From Lysobacteraceae bacterium (lineage in GTDB: Bacteria > Pseudomonadota > Gammaproteobacteria > Xanthomonadales > Xanthomonadaceae): 64,000 nt of DNA. Both the position numbers and the translations under genes were made by a program. A model generated the notes under the pieces. That model made no database searches, was not told the origin of the DNA, and saw only the letters and a list, made by a program, of their open reading frames with translations. Shown here in pieces: positions 35,779 to 47,666 of this stretch. The stretch spans positions 1 to 64,000 of the forward strand of contig JAMLIV010000013.1 in the NCBI GenBank assembly GCA_023954075.1. The letters are read 5' to 3'. Each line of letters opens with the position of its first letter. Position 1 is the first letter of the stretch.

Positions 35779-37560
35779 TCAAGCCTTTTCGACCTGTTCG
35801 GCGTGGGCGGCGAGCGCCGCGGGGTGGGTCTGGAAGTGGCGCAGGGTGTCGCGGTAGCCCAGTTCCACCGCCTGGTCGAACTTCTTCCAGTCCAGCAGAT
35901 CGATGCCGGCCAGCGGCGGGCGCAGTAGCAGGCTGGAGAGCTTGCGCTGGCGCGCCGCGTTCGCGTCGGAGTTCACCATGGCGGCGCGCCACAGGATGCG
36001 CCCGATGCCGGGGTACTTCTTCTGCCGCCACTGGCGCAGGAACTCCAGCCAGGAGGACGGCAGGGCGGTTTCCTCCAGCGTGGTTTCCAGCCGGTAGCTG
36101 CCGCCCACGTCCACCGCCACGATGGCCCCGCTCAGCCGGTGCTGCATCTCGTCCACCGGCAGGTTGTCGATGACGCCGCCATCCACCAGCACCCGATGGT
36201 CGTGGAACACCGGCGGCACCAGACCGGGCAGCGCGCTGCCGGCGCGCAGCGCGATCCACAGCGAGCCGCGATCGTGCACGTGCAGCTTGCCGCCGGTGAG
36301 GTCGGTCGAGACGCAGAAGAAAGGAATGCGCAGGTCCTCGATGCGGTGCTCGCCGAACATGGCGCGCAGCGCGCGGGAAACGCGGCGACCGCTCGACATC
36401 GCCACCAGCGGCAGGGTGCGGTCCGAGAGCGGATCATGGTCGACGAAGGCGGTGCGCATCGCGCGCACCAGGTGGGCCTCGTCCCAGCCCGCCGCGACTC
36501 CGGCACCGACCACGGCACCGGCGCTGCATCCGCCGATGTAATCGGCCTGGATGCGGTGCTCGCGCAGCGCGCGGATCGCGCCGATGTGGGCGAAGCCGCG
36601 CGCGCCGCCGCCGGAGAGCACCAGCCCGGTCGCGCGCCCGCCCAGCAGCCGGGCGCAGCGCGCGAGGTCATTGTCGTCGATGACATGGTGGTGCATGGCG
36701 CGACCGGGAAACGCCTCCAGCCAGGCATGCGTGCTGCCTGCGGCAGGGACATCGCGGCGCAGCAGCACCAGGTGCAGCGGCAGGTGCGGCGACAGGGCGT
36801 CCGGTGAGGGCAGGACGTGGTCGGGCTTGTCGTCGGTATCGGCCAGCATCAGCACCGCGTCGCTCTGGCGCACGCAGCGCTCGCGCCAGGCCGGGTCGTC
36901 GTCACCGACGTAGACCAGCCCGCGACCCTCCTGCTCCATCCGGGAAAACCAGCCACCGCTGCGGCTGCGCGCCTCGTCCGCTTCCACCACGCGCACCTTG
37001 CCCAGCCAGGGCAGGGCGCGCGCCAGGCGGCGGGCGAACGCGACGGCATCCACGCCCGGCGTACCGGGAAGCACGGCGATGCAGCGCACCTCGGCCGGAC
37101 GATGCGCGGTCGCGGCATAGCGCTTCAATGCCTCGCGCGTGAGCCGCAGCATGGCGGCGGGATGGTGCGCGATGAGCTGCTCGAATTCGCTGCGCGACCA
37201 GCGCACCAGCTCGCTGTCGCGCAGCGCGAATACGGTGGCGGTGCGCGGCTGGTCGAGGATCAGCCCGACCTCTCCGACGCACTCGCCCGGGCTGATCTGT
37301 CCGAGGCGCCGGGCCTGTCCGTCGTCGCCGGTGCGCCATGCCGCCAGTCGCCCCCAGCGCAGCACCAGGAAGGCGTCGGACGCCGTGCCCTGTTCGAGCA
37401 GGGTCATGCCGCCTGCCAGCGCGATGCTCTCGGCCCGCGCGGCCAGCTCATCGAGCGTGGCCTCGGGCAGATCGGAAAACAGCGACAGGCCCGCAAGAAA
37501 GCAGCGCAGGCGCGCCTGCGGGCTGTCGGTTGGCGGCGGTGGCGGAGTGCGGTGTAGCAT
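35779..37560 (-). CDS. Cyclic-nucleotide-binding patatin-like phospholipase (NTE family)
   Basis: A 593-residue protein with an N-terminal cyclic-nucleotide-binding domain (about 22-145, with GECVGEVGLI and the PRTATVFAL strand) and a C-terminal patatin domain (about 308-500). Patatin motifs are complete: oxyanion loop SGGGARG, nucleophile Ser346 in GCSAGA, and catalytic Asp460 in DGGVID. This is the architecture of neuropathy target esterase and bacterial NTE-like lysophospholipases. The middle (150-300) resembles the NTE linker. The ATG at 37560 is used; sequence further upstream in the frame is antisense to the RCC1 gene. Confidence 0.9.
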   Translation of the reverse strand: MLHRTPPPPPTDSPQARLRCFLAGLSLFSDLPEATLDELAARAESIALAGGMTLLEQGTASDAFLVLRWGRLAAWRTGDDGQARRLGQISPGECVGEVGLILDQPRTATVFALRDSELVRWSRSEFEQLIAHHPAAMLRLTREALKRYAATAHRPAEVRCIAVLPGTPGVDAVAFARRLARALPWLGKVRVVEADEARSRSGGWFSRMEQEGRGLVYVGDDDPAWRERCVRQSDAVLMLADTDDKPDHVLPSPDALSPHLPLHLVLLRRDVPAAGSTHAWLEAFPGRAMHHHVIDDNDLARCARLLGGRATGLVLSGGGARGFAHIGAIRALREHRIQADYIGGCSAGAVVGAGVAAGWDEAHLVRAMRTAFVDHDPLSDRTLPLVAMSSGRRVSRALRAMFGEHRIEDLRIPFFCVSTDLTGGKLHVHDRGSLWIALRAGSALPGLVPPVFHDHRVLVDGGVIDNLPVDEMQHRLSGAIVAVDVGGSYRLETTLEETALPSSWLEFLRQWRQKKYPGIGRILWRAAMVNSDANAARQRKLSSLLLRPPLAGIDLLDWKKFDQAVELGYRDTLRHFQTHPAALAAHAEQVEKA

Positions 37561-37648
37561 GCCGTGAACGCTAGCGCATTTGCGCAGCGGCAAACAGACA
37601 GGGGTGACCGAGGGGGCGGGCGCCGGTGGGCTTTTGAGGAGTTTCCCC

Positions 37649-40519
37649 ATGGACGAGTTTCTTGTCAGGGACGCGCGACCGGCCGATGGGCTGCAGGTGT
37701 CGTGCATCGGATTCGGATTGATTCTTGTCTTGGCGTGCTTCTTGATGACGTTGCCAGCCACGGGTGCAACCATCAACACCGGGCCGCTCTTGCGCACGGT
37801 CGATGCCGGCACGCGCCACACCTGTGCGCTGGACGAGGGCGGCGGCGTCTGGTGCTGGGGCTGGAACGCGTCCGGCCAGCTCGGCGACGGCAGCCGCACC
37901 CTGCGCGTAACGCCGGTCGCAGTGCGCGGCCTGCCCGGCGCAGCCACCGCACTGAGCGTCGGTGACGACCATGCCTGTGTCCTGATTCGCGATGGCGGGG
38001 TGTACTGCTGGGGCGCCAACGCCGGCGGCCGCCTGGGCGATGGCACCACGGTGAACCGCGATGTCGCGGTGCCGGTCAGCGGCCTTCAGCAGGGCGTGAC
38101 CGCCGTGGCCGCGGGCGGCAACTTCACCTGCGCGGCGGGTGAATCCGGCGTGGTCTGCTGGGGGCGCAATCCCTGGGGCCAGCTCGGTGACGGCACGCTC
38201 GAGGATCATCGTGCGCCTGGCGCCGTGCAGGGTATTTCTGAGCCCGTACGCGCGCTGGCGGCGGGCGGTGGCCACGTCTGCGCGCTGACCGAAACCGGTG
38301 CGGTGAAATGCTGGGGTCGAGGGGGCAACGGCCAGCTTGGCGACGGGGAGTGGCAGCTGGCGGTGGCCGGCGATCGCCACACCCCGGTCGCGGTGACCGG
38401 CCTGGCCAGCGGCGTGCGTGCGATCTCGACCGGCGAACAGCACAGCTGCGCCCTGGACGGCGCCGGCGCGGTGCGGTGCTGGGGCAACAACCTGGACGGC
38501 CAGCTCGGGCAGTCGGGCGCCCCCTCGCTCGAAATGCCGCGGTGGCCGGTCGGCGACCTGCCGCTCGATGCCCTGGATCTTGCCGCCGGCGGCAATCATT
38601 CCTGCGCGGTGTTCAGCGACGGCAAGGTCTGGTGCTGGGGGAGCAACCGCCAGGGCCAGCTGGCCAGACCCTCCGGTGCATTCAGCCCGCAGCCGCTCGC
38701 GGTGCCCGGCCTGCCGGCGATGCGCAGCGTGGCGAACGGCAGCCGCCACAGCTGCGCGGTGTCCGCCGAGGGTGCGGCCTACTGCTGGGGCGATGGCGAA
38801 ACCGGGCAACTCGGCGCCGGCGACCGCAACAGCCGGCGCGAACCGGTGGCCGTGGACTGGAGCACGGTGCCCGATCCGGGGCCGCGCGCGATGCTCCGCT
38901 TGGACAGCGCGACGGGCGTCGTGCAGAAACACATCGTGCGCGGATCGGGCATCCCGGTGCGCTTTGGCTGGGTCCTGCGCGAGGTGCCGGCGAACGCCAC
39001 CTGCCATATCCGCCGCAGTCCGGACGACGTGGGCATCTTCCGCATTCCCCGCGGCGAGCTGGCGCAGGGAGAGTGGACCAGCACCACGCTGCACGCATGG
39101 GCGGCGGGTGACCGCGGGTTCTACGTCGCCTGTTCGGGTGGTCCCCGTTCGCTTCCGGTCACCCTGAGCATCGACGAGGCCGAATATCCATTGGAGGTCA
39201 CGATCGCCGGCGACGGTGCGGGCCTGGTGATCAGCGAGCCCGAGGGAATCGACTGCGGTTCGACTTGCGTTGTCTCGCGCACCGTCGGTTCCCCGCTGAC
39301 CCTGGCGGCGGTGAGCGACGCGCCGGACTCGGCCTTCGTCAGCTGGTCGGGTGCGTGCGACGGTTGGAAGGACAGCTGCGATCTGGTGATGGCGGGCGCA
39401 CGCCAGGTCACCGCGAACTTCGTCCGGTTGCGCGACGGAATTCGCCAGATCAGCGCCGGAAGCGGGTACAGCTGCGGTCTGGATGCCGCGGGCGAGGTGT
39501 GGTGCTGGGGCAGAAACCGCTGGGTCGAGTCCGGGATTACCGGATCGGCCAGGGTGTCCTGGCCGGAGCGCGTGGAAGGACTGCCCGGCCCGATGCGTGC
39601 GGTCGCGGCGGGCGATTCCCACGCCTGCGCGGCCAGCGAGTCCGGCCGCGTCTGGTGTTGGGGAGGGAACGATCGGGGCCAGCTCGGGGACGGAAGCTTC
39701 GTCAGCCGCGAAACGCCGGTCGAGGTTTCGGGTCTGGGGTCGAACGTGCGTGCGGTGGCGGCCGGCCCGGCGCACAGCTGCGCCATCACCGGCGTGGGCG
39801 CGATCCGCTGCTGGGGCGCCAACGACTCCGGGCAGCTCGGCAGCGGCGGATCATCCGCCGGAAGCAATCGCCCGGTGACCGTCGCCGGGATCACCCAGGG
39901 CGCGCGTGCCATCGGAGCCGGCGGCAGCCACGCCTGCGCCCTCATCACGGGCGGCGAGGTGCGCTGCTGGGGCGGCAACGGGTTCGGCCAGCTGGGAATC
40001 GGCGACAGGATGCAGCGCCCGACTCCCGCCGTCGTGCAGGGCCTGCCGGGTGGTGCGGAGCAGATCACCGCGGGCCAGACGCACACCTGCGCCCTGGTGA
40101 GCGGTATGGCCTGGTGCTGGGGCGACGGCTTCTACGGTCAGCTGGGCGATGGGGACACCATCCCGGGGCAGTCGCGGGACGAACCGGTCGCCGTGCGGGG
40201 CCTTCCCGACGCCGTGGAACAGATCTCGGCCGGGACCGATTTCACCTGCGCGCTGACGAGCGGAGGGTCGGCCTGGTGCTGGGGAAATGGCTGGGACGGC
40301 CGGCTCGGGCTGGGTGACGACGCCTGGACGAATCATGCGCAGCCGGCGCCGGTATCGGGCATGGGCTCCGGCGCGCGCGCCATTGCCGCGGGCGGCCAGC
40401 ATGCCTGTGCGCTGGACGCGCAGGGACGGGCGTATTGCTGGGGCGCGAACACACGTGGCCAGCTGGGCGTCTCGGGCACCGTCTACTTCCCGGCTCCGAC
40501 GCCGGTGATCTGGCGCTGA
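37649..40519 (+). CDS. Exported protein with two RCC1 beta-propellers
   Basis: A 956-residue protein with a hydrophobic export signal (about 18-41, ending LPATGA). Seven RCC1-type repeats (about 49-410) form a first propeller; a linker with a glycine-rich bacterial-repeat domain (about 505-595, SPLTLAAVSD...FVSWSGACDG) follows; then seven more repeats (about 597-956). Every one of the 14 repeats has the pattern C(A/G)...CWG, giving two cysteines per blade, as expected for disulfide-stapled blades outside the cytoplasm. GAGGAG lies seven bases before the ATG. No catalytic motif is seen; a binding role at the cell surface or periplasm is inferred. It is divergent from the patatin gene. Confidence 0.88.
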   Translation: MDEFLVRDARPADGLQVSCIGFGLILVLACFLMTLPATGATINTGPLLRTVDAGTRHTCALDEGGGVWCWGWNASGQLGDGSRTLRVTPVAVRGLPGAATALSVGDDHACVLIRDGGVYCWGANAGGRLGDGTTVNRDVAVPVSGLQQGVTAVAAGGNFTCAAGESGVVCWGRNPWGQLGDGTLEDHRAPGAVQGISEPVRALAAGGGHVCALTETGAVKCWGRGGNGQLGDGEWQLAVAGDRHTPVAVTGLASGVRAISTGEQHSCALDGAGAVRCWGNNLDGQLGQSGAPSLEMPRWPVGDLPLDALDLAAGGNHSCAVFSDGKVWCWGSNRQGQLARPSGAFSPQPLAVPGLPAMRSVANGSRHSCAVSAEGAAYCWGDGETGQLGAGDRNSRREPVAVDWSTVPDPGPRAMLRLDSATGVVQKHIVRGSGIPVRFGWVLREVPANATCHIRRSPDDVGIFRIPRGELAQGEWTSTTLHAWAAGDRGFYVACSGGPRSLPVTLSIDEAEYPLEVTIAGDGAGLVISEPEGIDCGSTCVVSRTVGSPLTLAAVSDAPDSAFVSWSGACDGWKDSCDLVMAGARQVTANFVRLRDGIRQISAGSGYSCGLDAAGEVWCWGRNRWVESGITGSARVSWPERVEGLPGPMRAVAAGDSHACAASESGRVWCWGGNDRGQLGDGSFVSRETPVEVSGLGSNVRAVAAGPAHSCAITGVGAIRCWGANDSGQLGSGGSSAGSNRPVTVAGITQGARAIGAGGSHACALITGGEVRCWGGNGFGQLGIGDRMQRPTPAVVQGLPGGAEQITAGQTHTCALVSGMAWCWGDGFYGQLGDGDTIPGQSRDEPVAVRGLPDAVEQISAGTDFTCALTSGGSAWCWGNGWDGRLGLGDDAWTNHAQPAPVSGMGSGARAIAAGGQHACALDAQGRAYCWGANTRGQLGVSGTVYFPAPTPVIWR

Positions 40520-40588
40520 AGGCGTCGGGTCGGGGGAGGACACCGGCCCGCGCTTGAAAACCCGCGGCGTGCGCTCCATGTCGTCCCG

Positions 40589-42634
40589 ATGAAAAACACC
40601 GCCAATCCCCTTCTCTCCGCCGGCGACCTGCCGCCTTTTTCCCGTATTTCCGCCGCCGACGTGGCACCGGCCGTCGACACGCTGCTGGACGGGTATCGCC
40701 AGGTGGTCGAGCGGCTCGTCGCGGACGCCGGTGCACGCAACTTCGAGGCCCTCATGCAGCCGCTGGAGGCGCAGGAAGAGCGCCTGGGCCGCGCGTTCTC
40801 GCCCGTCTCCCACTTGCACGGCGTGAAGGATTCGCCCGAGCTGCGCGAAGCCTACGAGGAGGCGCTGGAAAAGCTCACCGAGCACGCCACCTGGCTGGGC
40901 CAGAACCGTGACCTTTACGAGGCGGTGAAGGCGGTGCGCGAGGCGCCGGCTTTCAACGCGCTCGATCGGGCCAGCCGCACCGTGGTGGAAGACAGTCTGC
41001 GCGGCTTCCGACTCTCGGGCGTGGCGTTGGAGAGCGAGGGTCGCAAGCGATTCGCGCAGATCCAGACGGAACTTTCGCGGCTGACCACCCAGTTCGGCAG
41101 CGCGGTGCTCGATGCCACCGACGCTTGGACGCGGCCGGTTTCCGATGCGGAACTGGCGGGCCTGCCGGAGTCGGCGCGCGCGCTGCTGGCCCAGGCCGCC
41201 GCCGATGCGGGCGAAGCCGGCCACCGCGCCACGCTCAAGGGACCGGTCGTCACCGCCATCCTGACCTTTGCCGACAGCCGCGCGCTGCGCGAGGAGGTCT
41301 GGTCGGCCTACCAGACCCGCGCCTCCGACCAGGGCCCGCACGCCGGGCGGTTCGACAACGGCGGCCGGATCGAGCAGATCCTGGCGCTGCGCCACGAGGC
41401 CGCGCGGCTGCTGGGTTTCGCCAATGCGGCCGAGGTGTCGCTGGCCGACAAGATGGCCGGCACCCCCGAGCGGGTGCTGGGTTTCCTGCACGATCTTGCA
41501 CGCCGCGCGCGGCCCGTGGCCGAAAGCGAGCGCGAGACGCTGGCGCGGTTCGCGCGCGAGACGCTGGGCATCGAGGCGCTTGAACCCTGGGACATTGCCT
41601 ATGCCAGCGAGAAGCTGCGCCAGAGCCGCTTTGCTTTCACCGAAGAGGATCTCAAACCCTGGTTCCCCGCCGAGGCGGCGATTGCCGGCTTGTTCGAGGT
41701 GGCCTCGCGCCTGTTCGGCCTGAGGCTCGTGCGGCGCGAAGGCGTGGACGTCTGGCATCCGGAGGTGCGCTTCTTCGACATCCTGGATGCCGACGACCGC
41801 CCGCTCGCCGGCTTCTATCTGGACCTGTACGCACGCGCCGGAAAGCGCGGCGGTGCCTGGATGGACGTATGCCGCAGCCGCATGCGCCGCGGGGACGGCG
41901 TCCAGCTGCCGGTAGCCTATCTGGTGTGCAACTTCGCACCGCCCGCGGGCGGCATGCCCTCGCTGCTCACCCACGACGATGTGGTCACCTTGTTCCACGA
42001 GTTTGGCCATGGCCTGCACCACATGCTGACCGAGGTCGACTTGCCCTCGGTGGCCGGCATCGAAGGTGTGGAATGGGACGCGGTGGAGTTGCCCAGCCAG
42101 TTCCTGGAGAACTACGCCTGGCACCGCGAGTCGCTCGATCTGTTTGCGCGCCACTGGCAGACCGGTGAGCCGCTACCCCAGGCGCTGCTCGACAAGATGC
42201 TGGCCGCGCGCCACTTCCAGGCCGGGATGTTCCTGGTTCGCCAGCTCGAGTTCGCGCTGTTCGACTTCCGTCTGCATCTGGAATACGACCCGGCGCGCGG
42301 TGCCCGCGTGATGGAGTTGCTGGAGGAGGTCCGCGACGAGGTCGCAGTGATCCGCCCGCCGGCCTGGGCGCGTTTCCCGCACGCGTTCAGCCACATCTTC
42401 GCCGGGGGCTATGCCGCCGGCTACTACAGCTATCTGTGGGCCGAGGTGCTGGCGGCCGATGCGTTCTCGGCGTTCGAGGACAGCGATCTGTTCGACGCGG
42501 ATACCGGCGCGCGCTACCGCCGGGAGATCCTTGCCGTGGGCGGCTCGCGCCCGGCGCTGGAGAGCTTCATCGCCTTCCGCGGCCGCGAACCGGATCCCGC
42601 TGCCCTGCTGCGCAGCTACGGGCTGCCGGCCTGA
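40589..42634 (+). CDS. prlC: Oligopeptidase A (M3 family)
   Basis: Cytosolic thermolysin-fold M3 metallopeptidase that degrades oligopeptides, including cleaved signal peptides. The 681-residue product (E. coli 680) has the zinc motif HEFGH (His470-His474) with the third ligand in the following GIEGVEWDAVELPSQ helix. The N-terminal helices and C-terminal FSHIFAGGYAAGYYSYLW are diagnostic. It starts 70 bases after the RCC1 gene and is convergent with the SLC13 transporter. Confidence 0.94.
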   Translation: MKNTANPLLSAGDLPPFSRISAADVAPAVDTLLDGYRQVVERLVADAGARNFEALMQPLEAQEERLGRAFSPVSHLHGVKDSPELREAYEEALEKLTEHATWLGQNRDLYEAVKAVREAPAFNALDRASRTVVEDSLRGFRLSGVALESEGRKRFAQIQTELSRLTTQFGSAVLDATDAWTRPVSDAELAGLPESARALLAQAAADAGEAGHRATLKGPVVTAILTFADSRALREEVWSAYQTRASDQGPHAGRFDNGGRIEQILALRHEAARLLGFANAAEVSLADKMAGTPERVLGFLHDLARRARPVAESERETLARFARETLGIEALEPWDIAYASEKLRQSRFAFTEEDLKPWFPAEAAIAGLFEVASRLFGLRLVRREGVDVWHPEVRFFDILDADDRPLAGFYLDLYARAGKRGGAWMDVCRSRMRRGDGVQLPVAYLVCNFAPPAGGMPSLLTHDDVVTLFHEFGHGLHHMLTEVDLPSVAGIEGVEWDAVELPSQFLENYAWHRESLDLFARHWQTGEPLPQALLDKMLAARHFQAGMFLVRQLEFALFDFRLHLEYDPARGARVMELLEEVRDEVAVIRPPAWARFPHAFSHIFAGGYAAGYYSYLWAEVLAADAFSAFEDSDLFDADTGARYRREILAVGGSRPALESFIAFRGREPDPAALLRSYGLPA

Positions 42635-42668
42635 CCCGCCGGATGCGTGCCGGATTGGCGAAGCTCGA

Positions 42669-44438
42669 TCAGAACGGCCACAGCTTCGGGATCATGATGA
42701 TCCCGATGACCCAGAAGATCAGGTTCAGCGGCAGGCCGACCTTCATGAAGTCCACGAAGCGGTAGCCGCCGGCGTTGTAGACCATGGTGTTGGTCTGGTA
42801 GCCCACCGGGGTGGCGAAGCTGGTGCCGGCGGCAAAGGTCACGGCGATGAGGAACGGCGTGGCGTCCACGCCCATGAGGTGCGCGGTCGACATGGCGATC
42901 GGTGTCAGGAGCACCGCGGCGGCGGCGTGGCTCATCACTTCGGACAGCATCAGGACGGCCAGATACAGCATCGCCAGCACGACCCAGGGCCCATAGGGTT
43001 CGACCAGACCGATGAGATGGCGCACCAGGAACTCGGCGGCGCCGCTCTGGCTCATCGCGACGCCCAGCGGCAGCAGGCACGCCAGCACGATGATGATGCG
43101 CCAGTCCACGGCCTCGTAGGCATCGTCGCCGCCCAGGCAGCCGGCCGTCACCATGACGGCGGCGCCGACCAGGGAGGTCAGCGCGATCGGCATCCAGCCG
43201 AGCGCGGAAACGATGATCACCAGCGCCATCGTGGCCAGCGCGAAAGGCGCGCGCCAGCCGCTGGGGCGCGCGGCACCGCGCTTGGACAGGACGATCACGT
43301 TCTTGTCCCGGCGCAGCATGTGCATCTCGTTTTCCGGCACGATCATCAAGAGGATGTCGCCCACGCTGAAGGCCACGTCCTTGATCTTCTCGCGCAGCAC
43401 CTGTCCGCGCCGCTGGATCGCAAGCACCGTCACGTTGTGCTGCCAGATCCGGTCCACCGCCTCCATGTCGAGGCCTTCCAGGCGCGAATTGGGCGCGATC
43501 ATGACCTCGGAGATGACCAGATTGGCGTCCTTGCGCAGCTGCCGGTCCTTGAACTTGTGCTCGGCCTCGATCGCGAGCCCGGCCTCCTTTCGGAGCGCGT
43601 CCAGGCGCGCCCAGTCGCCGCGTGCGAGCAGGATGTCGCCGGTCTGAAGGGTCTGCGAGCGCGGCGACCACAGCTTCTTGCCGTCGCGCAGAAGTTCGAG
43701 CACGAAGACATCGAAGCGCGCCGCCAGCCGCGCCTCTTCCACCGAGGTGCCGAGCAGCGCCGAACCCGGCATGACGCGCAGTTCGGTAATGTATTTCCCC
43801 GGCTCGAACTCCTCGTCCAGCTCGGGTTGGCGGGTATCGGGCAGCAGCCAGCGCCCGAAAGTGAGCAGGTAGATGCCGCCGGCCGCGAAGCACACCGCGC
43901 CCAGCGCGGTGAACTCGAACATGGTGAATCCCGGGTGCCCGAGGTCGCGCGCGATGGCGTCGACCAGCAGGTTCGACGAGGTGCCCACCAGGGTACACAC
44001 GCCCGCGATCTGCGACATGTAGGAAAGCGGAATCAGCGCCTTGGAGGCGGGCAGTCCGACGCGCGCGCTGGCGGTGAGCACGATCGGCATGAACACTGCG
44101 ACCACGGCGGTGTTGTTCACGAACGGAGAGACGATGGCAAGCGCCGCGAACAGCAGCAGCAGGAAGGCCGTGGGTGATTTCACCCGGGTGAGCATGCGGC
44201 CCACGCCCGAGAGTGCGCCGCTGCTGCGCAGCCCGGCCGCCAGCACGAACATCGCCGCCACGGTGATCGTGGCCTGGTTGCTGAAGCCGCTGAGTGCCTG
44301 CGACGGCGTGATCAGGCCCAGCAAGGTGAGCGTGGCGACCAGGAAGATCGCCACCACGTCCATGCGCAGCTTCTCGGTGGCGAACAGTGTGATTGCACCG
44401 ATGGTGACTGCGAGCACCAGCACGATGTCCAGCGTCAT
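42669..44438 (-). CDS. SLC13/DASS family transporter with RCK-C domains
   Basis: A 589-residue inner-membrane transporter. Two hydrophobic halves (about 1-200 and 400-589) flank a cytoplasmic insert with two TrkA-C (RCK_C) domains (about 205-380), the arrangement of the SLC13 permease subgroup. The repeated SNLLVD/NTAVVA and TSFATPVGYQTN motifs are those of the ion/substrate site of DASS carriers. Substrates in the family include sulfate, dicarboxylates and phosphate; which applies here cannot be told. It is convergent with prlC. Confidence 0.88.
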   Translation of the reverse strand: MTLDIVLVLAVTIGAITLFATEKLRMDVVAIFLVATLTLLGLITPSQALSGFSNQATITVAAMFVLAAGLRSSGALSGVGRMLTRVKSPTAFLLLLFAALAIVSPFVNNTAVVAVFMPIVLTASARVGLPASKALIPLSYMSQIAGVCTLVGTSSNLLVDAIARDLGHPGFTMFEFTALGAVCFAAGGIYLLTFGRWLLPDTRQPELDEEFEPGKYITELRVMPGSALLGTSVEEARLAARFDVFVLELLRDGKKLWSPRSQTLQTGDILLARGDWARLDALRKEAGLAIEAEHKFKDRQLRKDANLVISEVMIAPNSRLEGLDMEAVDRIWQHNVTVLAIQRRGQVLREKIKDVAFSVGDILLMIVPENEMHMLRRDKNVIVLSKRGAARPSGWRAPFALATMALVIIVSALGWMPIALTSLVGAAVMVTAGCLGGDDAYEAVDWRIIIVLACLLPLGVAMSQSGAAEFLVRHLIGLVEPYGPWVVLAMLYLAVLMLSEVMSHAAAAVLLTPIAMSTAHLMGVDATPFLIAVTFAAGTSFATPVGYQTNTMVYNAGGYRFVDFMKVGLPLNLIFWVIGIIMIPKLWPF

Positions 44439-44600
44439 GCGCGTGCCGCCGGATGCGTGGTGGCGCAGGATCGACGCCTGTTGGTTCGCAAGCGGACGAG
44501 GGTTCCGTTCATCTGCCGGCCTTCTTCAACGTGGTCCCCGAAGTTCCCTGCGCACAGGCAGCGGACGGGGCGCATCGTACTGGCGAATCGCCCCGATTAC

Positions 44601-45200
44601 CTATCCGGGAGGCGCAAGAATGTGCCGCCGCGTGTCCCTGGCAAGCTGGTCCAGATCCGCGAACAGCGGCGCGAAACCTTCCGACAGGCGGTCGTAATGG
44701 CGCGCCAGGTCGATCGCGCAGGCCTCCAGCCGCTCGCCGCCGCGCGACAGGCGCCGCCCGATGCCCGCGAGCGCGCGAGGCATGCCGTCGACGTGCGCAT
44801 ACGCGCCAAGCCAGTCCTGCTGCGCCATGCGCGAGGCTATGCGGCGTGCGGGTTCGGGCAGGAGGTCGGCGTGCTCGTCCAGCGCCCGGTAGACCCGGGC
44901 GGTGAAGTCCGCCAGCGGCTCGCTGGCGTGCCGGTGCCAGTCGCGCGCAAGCACGTGGTCGTGGAACACGTCCATGGCGATGCCGGCGAAGCGCCGGCGT
45001 TCGGGAGCAAAGCAGGCAAGCGCGGCCTGCATGACCGGGTGCGTATCGCAGCAGGCATCGATGCGCCGGTGCACGCGGATCTCGATCGCCACTTCCGGCG
45101 TGAATCCCCTGATCGGACCTTTCACGAAGTCACCCAGGAAGGCTCCGACCAGGGCGAGATCGCCCTGATCGGCCAACAGGAAGTGGGCAAGGAAGTTCAC
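44601..45200 (-). CDS. acpH: ACP phosphodiesterase (AcpH family)
   Basis: A 199-residue HD-like phosphodiesterase that removes the 4'-phosphopantetheine from acyl carrier protein. It opens VNFLAHFLLAD like E. coli AcpH (MNFLAHLHLA), with conserved GAFLGDFVKG, HRRIDACCDTHP and DVFHDHVLARDW, whose His/Asp residues hold the metal. The GTG at 45200 is the start by alignment; the open frame upstream is within the acs-acpH gap. It lies about 100 bases downstream of acs on the same strand, the gap being filled by an inverted repeat. Confidence 0.85.
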   Translation of the reverse strand: MNFLAHFLLADQGDLALVGAFLGDFVKGPIRGFTPEVAIEIRVHRRIDACCDTHPVMQAALACFAPERRRFAGIAMDVFHDHVLARDWHRHASEPLADFTARVYRALDEHADLLPEPARRIASRMAQQDWLGAYAHVDGMPRALAGIGRRLSRGGERLEACAIDLARHYDRLSEGFAPLFADLDQLARDTRRHILAPPG

Positions 45201-45207
45201 CGGAGCG

Positions 45208-45296
45208 GCGTGGGGGATCGGGAATGCGGGAATCGCGGGAGCCGGCGGCACCGCGCGCCGCGCCGTGATTCCTGCATTCCCTTTCCCGCGTCCCGC
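45208..45296. repeat. Inverted repeat between acs and acpH
   Basis: GGGAATGCGGGAATC (45220-45234) is the reverse complement of GATTCCTGCATTCCC (45267-45281) with one mismatch; GCGGGA and TCCCGC extend the similarity outwards. Its composition recalls the hslV-hslU repeat. Confidence 0.55.
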
Positions 45297-45300
45297 GGCC

Positions 45301-47244
<1,944 letters not shown>

Positions 47245-47666
47245 GGGTGCACCTTTCCTTGACTTGCGAACGGGCTGAAGGGTCACGGTCAAGGGTAGCG
47301 CGTTCCCGGCAATCTCTTGCCATTCACGGGCTTAGACCTTGGTCGATGCGTGTTGGGCACGGCGCGGACGGATGGCGGCAGGTCCTGCGTCGCGCGACGA
47401 TCCCGGCAACCTCCCGTTCGGGCTTTATAGCCCAACCTATTGATGGATAAAAAATTTCTTCGCGCTTTTTCGTGGGTGCCGGGGCGCACCGGCGCAGGCC
47501 GCGAAGGCGGCCGCAGCGCGCAACTTGTCATGCGCCCCGGTTCGTCGCTACAATGCGCGACTGCCCATGCGGCAGCCGGCGTTCCTGTGCCGGCACGTCC
47601 CGGTTTCCCGGGCGCGTTTCCGATTCAACCCACTCAATCAGTCCCGCACGTCGGGTCGGTGCCATC
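47245..47666 (+). other. 422-base divergent region between acs and rplS
   Basis: No gene seen. It holds an AT-rich patch around 47443-47470, unusual in this GC-rich window, the small hairpin GGGCTTTATAGCCC at 47419-47432 and the rplS promoter at 47525-47554. The acs promoter must be in the left half. A short frame across this region (47440-47670) has no recognisable content. Confidence 0.5.
47525..47554 (+). promoter_or_regulatory. Sigma-70 promoter of rplS
   Basis: TTGTCA (47525-47530) and TACAAT (47549-47554) are separated by 18 bases, the best -35/-10 pair seen in the window. It would give a leader of about 105 bases before the rplS ATG at 47667. Confidence 0.72.

Noticed and set aside
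37796..40510. Regularly spaced short repeats resembling a CRISPR or tandem array
   Set aside because: The periodicity of about 150 bases comes from RCC1 blades encoding C...CWG; the DNA units diverge and there are no constant repeats with unique spacers. No CRISPR array was found in the window.
44439..44600. Possible tRNA or small RNA between the SLC13 and acpH genes
   Set aside because: No cloverleaf, no paired acceptor stem and no promoter/terminator pair could be drawn. No tRNA gene was found anywhere in the window.
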